Shown here piece by piece: positions 24,968 through 33,484 of a DNA stretch of 64,000 nt. Position 1 is the first letter of the stretch; each line of letters starts with the position of its first letter. Under the pieces are notes generated by a model that searched no databases, was not told where the DNA came from, and saw only the letters and a program-made list of their open reading frames with translations. Source of the DNA: Geobacter sp. UBA6151 (GTDB lineage Bacteria; Desulfobacterota; Desulfuromonadia; Geobacterales; Pseudopelobacteraceae); the NCBI GenBank assembly GCA_002423105.1, contig DIUT01000043.1, forward strand, positions 2,252 through 66,251, in the 5' to 3' direction. The position numbers were made by a program, and so were the translations under genes.

Positions 24968-25813
24968 ATGCACAACAGACTGCAACCCTTGCTGAAAAAA
25001 CTCTTTTCTCCTGTCACCATCATGCTGGTCCCCCATACGCGCAGCGGAGCCATTAACCTCAGGCTGCCGCTGGTTGTGTTGTGGGGGGCGGGGCTGTTTG
25101 CGGTGTTTGGTTTTATCTGTACCCTTTCGCTTAGTGTGTATGCCGTAGATTATCTGACCATGAAGCGCAAGTTTGAGACCATCAACGGGCAATTACAGGC
25201 GATGCAGGGCACCATGCAGTCCTTGAAACAGGCCGAGGTAGAATTGAGAAAGCTGCTTTCCGGCGGTTCGCGTACCCAAGTGCTGGATGCGGTGCATCCG
25301 GCAACAAATGACGGTTCCGTTGACCTGCAGGAATTGAAGCAACAGATTGACGAATCCATGAAATCAGTGGCCAGTATCCGGCAATATCTCGTTCAACAAC
25401 GGGATATTTATCGTTCCACACCACAGGGTTGGCCGGTGGAGGGGAAGTTCTCTTCGGGGTTCGGTATGCGGGAGCACCCGTTGTTAGGCGAACAGCGTTT
25501 CCATAGCGGAGTTGACCTGTCCACGCAGCGCGGTATGCCGGTGAAGGCCACAGCCGACGGGATCATCAGTGTTGCCGGGTTTGGTAAAGGCAACGGTAAT
25601 GTGGTGGTTATTGAGCATGGCCACGGTTTCAGCACGGTTTACGCCCACAATGACAGCAATGCAGTCAAGGTGGGACAGACCGTAAGACGTGGCGATGTCA
25701 TCGCCTATGCCGGGGCTACCGGCGCAACCACCGGGGTGCATGTGCATTACGAGATCTGGCGTGACGGTAGACCAATCAATCCATCGGACAGCGCAGCCAG
25801 GCTGGCACGATAA
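24968..25813 (+). CDS. M23-family (LytM) metallopeptidase, membrane anchored
   Basis: 281 residues. A membrane segment at about residues 33-58 is followed by a coiled coil (about 65-105, 125-150) and a C-terminal M23 domain with the zinc motifs FHSGVD (HxxxD) and GVHVHYE (HxH). It acts on peptidoglycan cross-links or activates amidases in the periplasm. ATG 24968 has GGAGG 10 bp upstream; the frame is open to 24917. The bactofilin gene follows after 18 bp. M23 peptidase plus bactofilin is a recurring pair in cell-shape control. Confidence 0.92.
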   Translation: MHNRLQPLLKKLFSPVTIMLVPHTRSGAINLRLPLVVLWGAGLFAVFGFICTLSLSVYAVDYLTMKRKFETINGQLQAMQGTMQSLKQAEVELRKLLSGGSRTQVLDAVHPATNDGSVDLQELKQQIDESMKSVASIRQYLVQQRDIYRSTPQGWPVEGKFSSGFGMREHPLLGEQRFHSGVDLSTQRGMPVKATADGIISVAGFGKGNGNVVVIEHGHGFSTVYAHNDSNAVKVGQTVRRGDVIAYAGATGATTGVHVHYEIWRDGRPINPSDSAARLAR

Positions 25814-25831
25814 CCAGCAGGAGACAAGGGC

Positions 25832-26206
25832 ATGTTCAGCTCAAAACAACAGAAACTTGAGGTTATTATCGGCCAGGAATCAGCCATCAAGGGCGATATT
25901 GCCTCCAAGGGGACAGTCAGGATTGACGGCGGACTGGAAGGCAATATTACCGCCGATTGTGTAATCATCGGTGAAAAAGGGCTGATTACCGGTGATGCCA
26001 CAGTGCGCCAGATGATTATCGGCGGCAGGATGAGCGGTACGATCAGGGCCTCTGAAGCGGTTGAGATTCAACGTACTGGTGATGTGCATGGCGATATTTT
26101 CGCCACCCGGCTGGCGATTGCCGATGGTGGCCGCTTTGAAGGACGTTCTTCCATGCAGCAGTGCTCCAGAGAGATCGGCTATACTGCCGGGGTCGTCGAG
26201 GCCTGA
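25832..26206 (+). CDS. Bactofilin
   Basis: 124-residue polymer-forming cytoskeletal protein. The beta-helix core has regular repeats (IGQESAIKGDIASKGTVRIDG, GLITGDATVRQMIIGG, GTIRASEAVEIQRTG) with short polar tails. It is coupled to the upstream M23 peptidase, the arrangement that in Helicobacter and others controls cell shape. RBS AGGAG. Confidence 0.93.
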   Translation: MFSSKQQKLEVIIGQESAIKGDIASKGTVRIDGGLEGNITADCVIIGEKGLITGDATVRQMIIGGRMSGTIRASEAVEIQRTGDVHGDIFATRLAIADGGRFEGRSSMQQCSREIGYTAGVVEA

Positions 26207-26228
26207 CCTGTATCCGAGAACCCGCAAT

Positions 26229-26272
26229 GCACAACGCCCCCGGTAATGGTTGCCGGGGGCGTTGTACGTTTT
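26229..26272. terminator. Intrinsic terminator between convergent genes
   Basis: ACAACGCCCCCGG pairs with CCGGGGGCGTTGT, followed by ACGTTTTG. It can serve both bactofilin and the convergent ATPase gene. Confidence 0.85.
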
Positions 26273-26283
26273 GATGACAGGTC

Positions 26284-27168
26284 TCAGGCCGGCAGCAGAA
26301 ATCTGCCCACATAATTCTTGGAGAACTGGTAGGCGGTGCGGCCGCAACGCTTGCTCTTTTCCTGGGCCCACTTGATCGCTTCACGCTCCAACTCTTTGGT
26401 CCAGGGTATCTCCACCTTGCGATCCCTGGCTTCACGGGCGATGCAGAGCCGCACGGCGTCAACGTAACGATCCTGGGAAAAGGCGTAGAAACCAACCCAG
26501 AGTCCGAAACGGTCTGACAGTGATACTTTCTCCTCCATGGCCTCACTCTGTTGCAGTTCTCCTCGCACAAACTTACCGCCGATATGGTCTGACTCGTACT
26601 CCGGCAGCAGATGGCGGCGGTTGGAGGTGACGTAGATCAGCACGTTTTCCGGCGGCGAGTAGACCGAGCCGTCCAGGGCACTTTTCAGCATCTTGTAGCT
26701 CAACTCACCCACCTCAAACGTCAGGTCGTCACAGAGCAGAATAAAGCGGTACGGCTCATTCTCCACAGCGCTGAAAATCTCCGACAGATAGATGAGGTCT
26801 TCCTTCTCGATCTGGATTACCCGCAGTCCCTGGGGGGCAAAGTGATTCATCAGCGCTTTGACCAGCGACGACTTACCGGTTCCCCTTGAGCCCCAGAGCA
26901 GAGCGTTGTTGGCAGGCAGTCCCAGCAGAAACTGGCGCGTGTTGTGGGTCATGACCTCTTTTTGCTCATCCACTCCCAACAGTTCGTCCATGGTGGTGGT
27001 GTCAGTGACCCGCACCGCCTCCAGGTACCCGGAAAAGGAGTGGCGGCGCCAGTTGGCGGCATAACAACTGCTCCAGTCAATGGGGGCGATGGCGCGGGGC
27101 AGCAACATTTCAACGGAACTTAAGACCCGCTCCAGGCGGGCAACTACGTCTGGTTTCAGATTGAACAT
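26284..27168 (-). CDS. DUF815-family AAA+ ATPase
   Basis: About 294 residues. Walker A is GSRGTGKSSLVKAL, Walker B LLCDDLTFE and the sensor region VTSNRRHLLPE, matching the DUF815 ATPases of unknown role. The frame runs upstream to 27288, but that part crosses the fumarase terminator hairpin, so ATG 27168 (MFNLKPDVV) is the real start. Same strand as fumarase but separated by the terminator. Confidence 0.88.
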   Translation of the reverse strand: MFNLKPDVVARLERVLSSVEMLLPRAIAPIDWSSCYAANWRRHSFSGYLEAVRVTDTTTMDELLGVDEQKEVMTHNTRQFLLGLPANNALLWGSRGTGKSSLVKALMNHFAPQGLRVIQIEKEDLIYLSEIFSAVENEPYRFILLCDDLTFEVGELSYKMLKSALDGSVYSPPENVLIYVTSNRRHLLPEYESDHIGGKFVRGELQQSEAMEEKVSLSDRFGLWVGFYAFSQDRYVDAVRLCIAREARDRKVEIPWTKELEREAIKWAQEKSKRCGRTAYQFSKNYVGRFLLPA

Positions 27169-27192
27169 TGTTATCTCGCTTGCGTGTGAAAT

Positions 27193-27228
27193 AAAGAGCC
27201 CCCGGCCGGAACTGCCGGGGGCTCTTTT
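27193..27228 (-). terminator. Intrinsic terminator of the fumarase gene
   Basis: AAAGAGCCCCCGGC pairs with GCCGGGGGCTCTTT. On the minus strand the T-rich side follows the stem. Confidence 0.85.
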
Positions 27229-27247
27229 GGTATGAGCGTGACCTTGA

Positions 27248-28876
27248 CTACAGGCCGAGCTGCTTGAAGAAGTCGTTTCCTTTGTCATCCACCAGGATGA
27301 AAGCTGGGAAGTTCTCCACCTCGATCTTCCAGACCGCCTCCATGCCCAGCTCAGGGAAGTCTATGCATTCCACCTTTTTGATGTTTTCGTCAGCCAGGAT
27401 GGCTGCCGGGCCGCCGATGGAGCCAAGATAGAAACCGCCGTGCTTCTTGCAGGCATCAGTGACCTGCTGGCTGCGGTTGCCTTTGGCGATCATTACCATG
27501 GAGCCACCGTTTGACTGGAGCAGATCCACGTAACTGTCCATCCGTCCGGCTGTTGTGGGGCCGAAGGAGCCGGAGGGCTTGCCTGCCGGGGTTTTGGCAG
27601 GACCGGCATAGTAGATCGGATGGTTCTTCAAGTAATCGGGCAGCGGTGTGCCACTGTCCAGAATCTCCTTGAACTTGGCGTGGGCGATGTCGCGGCCCAC
27701 CACAATGGTACCATTCAAGAGCAGGGCATCACCCACCTTCAGTTTGCTCAGGTCGGCCAGTACGTCGGACATGGGGCGGTTCAGGTCAATCTTTGCGCCG
27801 TGCTCATGTTTTGCCATGCGGTATTTTTCCGGCAGCAGACGGCCCGGATCGCGGTCAAGCTCTTCCACAAACAGGCCGTCGCGGGTGATCTTGGCCTTCA
27901 GGTTACGGTCTGCGGAACAGGAGACCGCCATTGCCAGCGGACAGGAAGCGCCGTGGCGGGGCAGGCGAATCACCCGTACATCGTGGGCAAAGTACTTGCC
28001 GCCGAACTGGGCACCGATTCCCAGTTTGTAGGCTGCTTCAAGCAGTTCTGCCTCTAAAGCGGTGTCACGGAAGGCCTGGCCATGGGCGTTGCCCTCGGTG
28101 GGTAGGTCATCCAGATAACGGGCCGTGGCCAGCTTGACGGTCTTCATACAGGCGTCGGCGGAGGTGCCGCCGATGACAAAGGCGATGTGGTAGGGCGGGC
28201 AGGCGGCGGTGCCCAGGTACTTCATCTTTTCCACCAGATATTTTTTGAGGGAGGCCGGAGTGAGAAGCGCCTTGGTTTCCTGATAGAGCATGGTCTTGTT
28301 GGCGGAACCGCCCCCTTTGGCCATGAAAAGGAACTTGTAGGCATCGCCGTCGCAGGCCATGATATCGATCTGGGCCGGCAAGTTGGTGCCGGTGTTCTTC
28401 TCTTCGTACATATCCAGGGCCACGGTCTGGGAGTAGCGCAGGTTCTCCTCGGTGTAGGTGCGGTACACCCCTTTGGAGATGAACTCTTCGTCCTTGCCGC
28501 CGGTCCAGACCGCCTGCCCTTTCTTGGCGACGATGGTGGCCGTGCCGGTGTCCTGACAGAGCGGCAGTTCAAACTTGGCAGACACCATGGCGTTACGCAG
28601 GAAGGCCAGGGCCACCCCTTTGTCGTTCATGGAAGCCTCGGGATCGGCCAGTATCTTGGCCACCTGCTCGTTGTGGCTGGGGCGCAGCAGGAAGGAAAGG
28701 TCACGCATCGCTTCGTTGGCCAGCACGGTCAGGGCCTCGGGATCAACTTTCAGTACGTCCTTGCCCTCAAACTGAACAGTTGAAACATACTTTTCAGAAC
28801 CTTCCAGCTTGCGGTACGATGTGCTGTCTTTGGCAAGGGGGAAGGGCTCCTGATAGAAAAATTCGGGTGTCGCCAT
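27248..28876 (-). CDS. Class I fumarate hydratase (iron-sulfur)
   Basis: 542 residues, reversible hydration of fumarate to malate in the TCA cycle. Cluster cysteines are visible at ELPLCQDTG, GTAACPPYH and HGASCPLAM, giving an oxygen-sensitive [4Fe-4S] centre as in FumA/FumB. The C-terminal part (GSFGPTTAGRMDSYVDLLQ, YLGSIGGPAAILA) is the class I beta-type domain, fused here as in E. coli. Single gene divergent from cysE. Confident by motifs and length. Confidence 0.96.
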   Translation of the reverse strand: MATPEFFYQEPFPLAKDSTSYRKLEGSEKYVSTVQFEGKDVLKVDPEALTVLANEAMRDLSFLLRPSHNEQVAKILADPEASMNDKGVALAFLRNAMVSAKFELPLCQDTGTATIVAKKGQAVWTGGKDEEFISKGVYRTYTEENLRYSQTVALDMYEEKNTGTNLPAQIDIMACDGDAYKFLFMAKGGGSANKTMLYQETKALLTPASLKKYLVEKMKYLGTAACPPYHIAFVIGGTSADACMKTVKLATARYLDDLPTEGNAHGQAFRDTALEAELLEAAYKLGIGAQFGGKYFAHDVRVIRLPRHGASCPLAMAVSCSADRNLKAKITRDGLFVEELDRDPGRLLPEKYRMAKHEHGAKIDLNRPMSDVLADLSKLKVGDALLLNGTIVVGRDIAHAKFKEILDSGTPLPDYLKNHPIYYAGPAKTPAGKPSGSFGPTTAGRMDSYVDLLQSNGGSMVMIAKGNRSQQVTDACKKHGGFYLGSIGGPAAILADENIKKVECIDFPELGMEAVWKIEVENFPAFILVDDKGNDFFKQLGL

Positions 28877-28981
28877 GATGCGTAGCTCCTTTCGTGATGG
28901 TGTTGTTGTGTATACGTAAAATCTTTGGCATCTTATTTAAAACCCCAATTCTTGTCGAGTATTATGTTGCCAATGCATTCT

Positions 28982-29002
28982 TTGACTAAATCACTGGGGT
29001 AT
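28982..29002 (+). promoter_or_regulatory. Candidate Rrf2/IscR-type operator upstream of cysE
   Basis: TTGACTAAATCACTGGGGTA lies 45 bp upstream of cysE. It resembles the IscR/CymR-type pattern (TTGACTAAAT...GGGTAT) seen before iron-sulfur and cysteine genes. The match is from memory. TTGACT may also be a -35 box. Confidence 0.35.
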
Positions 29003-29047
29003 GGTAGAGGGAAAAGTACGCCTACATAGAGTAAGGAGAGACAGCAG

Positions 29048-29734
29048 ATGTTCAAGCAGATTCGGGATGATATCAACTCCGTGTTTGATCGTGACCCCGC
29101 AGCGCGCAGTGCGCTTGAGGTGTTCTTCTGTTATCCGGGGTTGCACGCTGTTTGGTTCCATCGGCTGGCCCACAGATTTTGGAGCAATGAATTCTATTTC
29201 CTGGGACGGCTTACCTCTCACCTGGGTCGTTTCCTGACCGGTATCGAGATCCATCCCGGCGCAAAAATTGGCAAGCGTTTCTTTATCGACCACGGTATGG
29301 GGGTGGTAATCGGCGAGACCGCCGAGATTGGTGACGATGTTACCCTGTACCATGGCGTAACCCTGGGGGGGGTCACCTGGGACAAGGTCAAGCGCCACCC
29401 GACACTGGAAGACAAGGTGGTAATCGGGTCCGGGGCCAAGGTGCTGGGGCCGTTTACCGTGGGCAAAGGGGCCAAGATCGGTTCCAACTCGGTGGTGGTC
29501 AAGGAGGTTCCCCCCAACGCCACAGTGGTTGGCATTCCCGGCAAGATTGTGATGGCGTCGGAAGCGGCAAAGGAAGGGCGTCCCGACCTGGAACACGGCA
29601 AGCTGCCGGACCCGGCGGCTACGGCCATTTCCTGCCTGTTTGACCAGATCAAGACCCTGGAACAGCGCTATGATGCCTTGCAGAAAGATCATGAAGAATT
29701 GAAAAAATGGGCCGTCTCTCAGGGTAAGCAGTAA
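29048..29734 (+). CDS. cysE: Serine O-acetyltransferase
   Basis: 228 residues, makes O-acetylserine from serine and acetyl-CoA for cysteine synthesis. The left-handed beta-helix hexapeptides are clear (GAKIGKRFFIDHGMGVVIGE, TLYHGVTLGG), with catalytic DHG and HGVTLGG. It lacks the long N-terminal domain of E. coli CysE, like the Bacillus form. RBS AAGGAGAG. The toxin-antitoxin genes follow after only 3 bp. The C-terminal 40 residues form a likely coiled coil. Confidence 0.95.
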   Translation: MFKQIRDDINSVFDRDPAARSALEVFFCYPGLHAVWFHRLAHRFWSNEFYFLGRLTSHLGRFLTGIEIHPGAKIGKRFFIDHGMGVVIGETAEIGDDVTLYHGVTLGGVTWDKVKRHPTLEDKVVIGSGAKVLGPFTVGKGAKIGSNSVVVKEVPPNATVVGIPGKIVMASEAAKEGRPDLEHGKLPDPAATAISCLFDQIKTLEQRYDALQKDHEELKKWAVSQGKQ

Positions 29735-29737
29735 CCG

Positions 29738-30034
29738 ATGTCATCTTCCCACGTGCTGACATACGAATGGGATAAGCGTAAAGAGGCATCCAACGTCAAA
29801 AAGCATGGAGTTTCCTTTCACGAAGCATCAACGGTCTTTCTTGACCTGCTTTCCATAACTTTCTATGATCCTGATCATTCTGAAAACGAGGATCGCTTCA
29901 TAACCTTGGGTAAAACGGCGACCGGCAGAGTATTGTTTGTTTCCCATGCCGACCGGAAAGATGTCACACGAATAATCAGTGCGCGGGAAGCAACAAAAAA
30001 GGAGCGAAATGGATATGAAAAAGCGAGCCGATGA
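29738..30034 (+). CDS. BrnT-family toxin
   Basis: 98 residues. The sequence YEWDKRKEASNVKKHGVSFHEASTVF and the ending RIISAREATKKER are the typical BrnT start and end. BrnT is a RelE-like ribonuclease that inhibits translation. It starts 3 bp after the cysE stop and overlaps the antitoxin, so cysE transcription may run into it. Toxin-before-antitoxin order is usual for brnTA. Confidence 0.93.
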   Translation: MSSSHVLTYEWDKRKEASNVKKHGVSFHEASTVFLDLLSITFYDPDHSENEDRFITLGKTATGRVLFVSHADRKDVTRIISAREATKKERNGYEKASR

Positions 30035-30236
30035 ATTAAGGCCTGAATACGATCTTTCGCAACTTAAAGGGGCCGTTCGTGGCAAATATGCTGTTCGTGC
30101 ACAGCAGGGAACCAACATAATACTGCTGGATAAAGATGTTGCCGAAGTTTTTCATGACGACGCTTCGGTTAACGAAGCTTTGAGAACTCTTATCCGGTTG
30201 CACGCTCAAAAACAACAGCGCTTTGCAGAGGCATGA
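30009..30236 (+). CDS. BrnA-like antitoxin
   Basis: About 75 residues, start chosen at ATG 30009 since GGAG lies 5 bp upstream; ATG 30015 is an alternative. The body YDLSQLKGAVRGKYAVR and VNEALRTLIRL resembles antitoxins paired with BrnT, ending in a ribbon-helix-helix-like segment. It overlaps the toxin by 26 bp and the lpxC start follows within 11 bp. Confidence 0.82.
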   Translation: MDMKKRADELRPEYDLSQLKGAVRGKYAVRAQQGTNIILLDKDVAEVFHDDASVNEALRTLIRLHAQKQQRFAEA

Positions 30237-30246
30237 AAACTATTTC

Positions 30247-31074
30247 ATGATCAAACGACAGACCACCATCAACCGTATTTTCAAGCTCTCCGGCATCGGC
30301 CTGCACTCCGGGCAGCAGGTGACGCTTGAGTTTCTGCCACGGCGTGAACAGGGCATCGTGTTTGTGCTGAACGGCGTCCAGATTCCGGCCCGCTTTGATC
30401 AGGTGGCCGATACCCGGCTCTCCACCCTGATTGCCAAGGACGGAGCCGGGGTCTCCACCATTGAACACCTGATGGCTGCCTTTTATTTTGCCGGTATCAC
30501 CAATTGCATGGTCTACATTGATGGTCCGGAGGTGCCGATACTGGACGGTTCTGCCTGGGAGTTCTACCAGGGGATGTGGAAGGCGGGGGTGTACGAATTT
30601 GCGGACCAGGGGGTCTACCTGAAAGTGCTGAAGCCGGTGGAAGCGACCCATGGCGACGCCTGGGTGCGGATCAAACCGCTCAACAAACTGGATATCACCA
30701 TGACCATCGAGTTCCGCCAACCGGTGGGGCAGCAGAAACGGCGGGTAGCTGATGTGGAAAATGCCTTCTCCATCCTCAATTCACGTACCTTCACCATGCA
30801 GGAGGAGATCGAGGCGATCCGCAAGATGGGACTCGCCAAGGGAGGCTCCCTTGACAACGCCGTGGTGGTGGGAGCGGACGATGTGCTCAATCCACAGGGG
30901 TTGCGCTACCGCAAGGAACTGGTCAATCACAAAATCCTGGATCTGATCGGTGATCTCTACACCAGCGGCTACCGTGTTCTGGGCAAGGTGGAGGCCCACA
31001 AGACCGGCCACCACCTGAATAACCTCTTATTGCGGCAGCTTTTTAGCGACCCGGAAAATTACCGGGTGTATTGA
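30247..31074 (+). CDS. lpxC: UDP-3-O-acyl-N-acetylglucosamine deacetylase
   Basis: 275 residues, zinc amidase of the committed step of lipid A synthesis. Motifs: LSGIGLHSGQQVTLEF, EHLMAAFYFAGITN with the first zinc His, EVPILDGSAWEF, NHKILDLIGDL with the second His and Asp ligands, and KTGHHLNN with the catalytic His. It is about 30 residues shorter than E. coli LpxC. ATG 30247 is preferred over an in-frame TTG at 30223. It lies directly after the brnTA-like pair; a second copy elsewhere in the genome cannot be excluded. Confidence 0.92.
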   Translation: MIKRQTTINRIFKLSGIGLHSGQQVTLEFLPRREQGIVFVLNGVQIPARFDQVADTRLSTLIAKDGAGVSTIEHLMAAFYFAGITNCMVYIDGPEVPILDGSAWEFYQGMWKAGVYEFADQGVYLKVLKPVEATHGDAWVRIKPLNKLDITMTIEFRQPVGQQKRRVADVENAFSILNSRTFTMQEEIEAIRKMGLAKGGSLDNAVVVGADDVLNPQGLRYRKELVNHKILDLIGDLYTSGYRVLGKVEAHKTGHHLNNLLLRQLFSDPENYRVY

Positions 31075-31078
31075 TCCG

Positions 31079-33484
31079 TTATAGCCACTTCTTCAATTTC
31101 GCCAGTAGTTCCGGCATCTCCACCGGTTTACTCAGGTAATCATTCATTCCCGCATTCAGACAGTGTTCCCGATCTTCCTTCATGGCGTTTGCGGTGAGCG
31201 CTATTACCGGCAGATCGTGGTTGCGTACCGCCGATGACCGGTCGCGGATCGTGGCGGTTACCGTGTACCCGTCCATCCCCGGCATCATGCAGTCCATCAG
31301 AACCAGATCGTAGTCATTCTGTTCCAGTAAATGTACCGCCTCATGGCCATTGGCCGCCACATCGGTCTGATAACCGTTGCGGCTTAAGACCGTGCTGATA
31401 ATCATCCGGATGGTCGGTTCATCCTCTGCCAGCAGAATGCGAGCCTGTCTGTTTTCGACAGTTTCGGTTTCCGGTGTCCCGTGCGATGTGGCAGCAGCGC
31501 CGTCCGGCAGGGGCTGTTCAATCAGTTCGAACGGTTTTTGCAGGACAACGGTGAAGGTAAACACAGAACCTTTCCCCAACGTGCTCTCAACCTGGATTTC
31601 CCCTCCCATCAGTTCCACCAACTGTTTGCAGATAGCCAGCCCCAGGCCGGTTCCGCCATAACTGCGGGTGGTAGAGGCGTCAGCCTGGGCAAATGGTTGA
31701 AAAATCAGATCAAGTTTGTCAGCCGGGATGCCGATGCCGCTGTCCTGTACCCGGAAACGCAGGGTAACGGTCTGTCCATCTTCACGCAGGTTGCTGACAT
31801 GCAGTGCAATCCGGCCTTTGGGTGTAAACTTTAGCGCATTGCTGATCAGGTTGATGATGATCTGGCGCAAACGCCTTTCATCTCCCCGCACCTGCGCCGG
31901 AACATCCTGATCAATCAGGCAGTCAAGGGTCAAAGCCTTTTCGCGGGCTTTTAGCCCCAGAAGATTAATGGTTCCGGAGATCATCCTGCCCAGGTCAAAC
32001 CGTTCGGATTCAAGATCAAGTTGCTGGGCTTCGATCTTGGAGAGGTCAAGAATCTCGTTCAGCAGTTGCAGCAGATCCATGCCGGAGCGCTTGACCAGTT
32101 CTGCATATTCCCGCTGAATTGAATCCAGTTGCGTCTCCAGCAACAGATCGGTCATACCGATCACCCCACTCATGGGGGTGCGGATTTCGTGGCTCATGTT
32201 GGCCAGAAAGCGGCTTTTGGCTTCCGTAGCCGTCTCTGCGGCTTCTTTGGCCTGCACGAGCTTTTCCTGGGTAAGTTTGCGTTCAATAATCTCGTTATCA
32301 AGCGCGGCAATCTGCTGTGAAATCTGCTGTTGCATCCGGTTAAAGCTGTGTGCCAGGTCACCAATCTCGTCCTGGTGTTCCAAGGGCAATTCATGGTGGG
32401 GCTTGCCCTGTGCAAACTGTTGTGCCGCCCTGTTCAACAGGTTGAGCGGCCGGGTCATGAACCGTGCCAGAAGCACCGCCAGGATGGTGCCCGAAAGACT
32501 GAAAACAAGGACACTTTTCCAGATGATTGACCGTATTTTTTGCTCATCTTCATGTACCACGGATGCCGACTGGGCAAGTCCGAGGAAAAAGCTGTCATCC
32601 ACCGAGGTTACATTGATCTTTTGCTTGACGAAGGCGGCTACCACCTGCCCGCCGGGAGCATCATTCAGGGATTCAAAGACAACATGGTCTACCTTGCCTT
32701 CGATCAAGTCAGTGGTTGATGGAAACTCTTCCTGAATCAGTACACGCCGCCCCTTGTCAAAGCCGAAAGTCTTGGAGCTGTCCGGATGGAGCAGTATGTC
32801 TCCTTGGTCGTTGGTCAGAATTAGTTTTAACGATTTTGGCAGGTTTTCTGTTAGTTGGGTAAAAAGTCCGTTTACGTCGATGCTGATCACCATGACGCCC
32901 AGCGCAGTGCCATTTTTGCCCATGACCGGCATAGCCACCTGCACCGAAGGAAGTTCAGAGCCGCTATCATAGGCTCCGCGTTCATGTTTGATGGAAACAG
33001 CCGACATGTAGGTTTCGCCGGCAGCCAGCCGTAATGCTTCGGAAACATGGGGGAAATGTCCCTGTTCTCGAAGATCTTCCCCCATGATCCTGGTAAATGA
33101 ACTCTTATGACGGTCAATCCGGACCCGCTCCAGTCCGTGATGGTCTGCCGCTATCAAGCGGATCTGAAAATAATTGGGGTTTGCTTCCATGATCAGACTG
33201 AACAGGGTGGCCAGCTGATCATCAAGGGCGGCGTCCGGTTTTTCCAAGGTTGCCTGTGCTGCGGGATGGTTGGCAAGCACGTGTAGATTACGGCCAGCTT
33301 CAAGTTGCAGTGTTGTCTGAATCCGGCGGCTTACGATCTGTGTTGAGGCAAGTAGTTTTGATTTGGCGGAATTGACCAGCAAAGACCCACTGACGTGGGA
33401 GATATAGAGTCCGGTAAAGGTAGCTGTCGCCATTGCCACCAGCGCCACCAGAACTGCCAGTTTTGTGGCAATGCCCAACCTCAT
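31079..33484 (-). CDS. Hybrid sensor histidine kinase (Cache, HAMP, HisKA, HATPase, receiver)
   Basis: 801 residues. Membrane segments at about 8-30 and 322-345 flank a periplasmic double-Cache-like domain; HAMP (about 345-400); HisKA with H-box NMSHEIRTPMSGVIGM; HATPase with GGTGLGLAICKQL; receiver domain with LVLMDCMMPGMDGY and KPVE. Its first codon overlaps the stop of the upstream PotD-like gene, so the two are coupled. The kinase and receiver parts are very similar to the kinase at 34583-38707. Ligand unknown. Confidence 0.95.
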   Translation of the reverse strand: MRLGIATKLAVLVALVAMATATFTGLYISHVSGSLLVNSAKSKLLASTQIVSRRIQTTLQLEAGRNLHVLANHPAAQATLEKPDAALDDQLATLFSLIMEANPNYFQIRLIAADHHGLERVRIDRHKSSFTRIMGEDLREQGHFPHVSEALRLAAGETYMSAVSIKHERGAYDSGSELPSVQVAMPVMGKNGTALGVMVISIDVNGLFTQLTENLPKSLKLILTNDQGDILLHPDSSKTFGFDKGRRVLIQEEFPSTTDLIEGKVDHVVFESLNDAPGGQVVAAFVKQKINVTSVDDSFFLGLAQSASVVHEDEQKIRSIIWKSVLVFSLSGTILAVLLARFMTRPLNLLNRAAQQFAQGKPHHELPLEHQDEIGDLAHSFNRMQQQISQQIAALDNEIIERKLTQEKLVQAKEAAETATEAKSRFLANMSHEIRTPMSGVIGMTDLLLETQLDSIQREYAELVKRSGMDLLQLLNEILDLSKIEAQQLDLESERFDLGRMISGTINLLGLKAREKALTLDCLIDQDVPAQVRGDERRLRQIIINLISNALKFTPKGRIALHVSNLREDGQTVTLRFRVQDSGIGIPADKLDLIFQPFAQADASTTRSYGGTGLGLAICKQLVELMGGEIQVESTLGKGSVFTFTVVLQKPFELIEQPLPDGAAATSHGTPETETVENRQARILLAEDEPTIRMIISTVLSRNGYQTDVAANGHEAVHLLEQNDYDLVLMDCMMPGMDGYTVTATIRDRSSAVRNHDLPVIALTANAMKEDREHCLNAGMNDYLSKPVEMPELLAKLKKWL

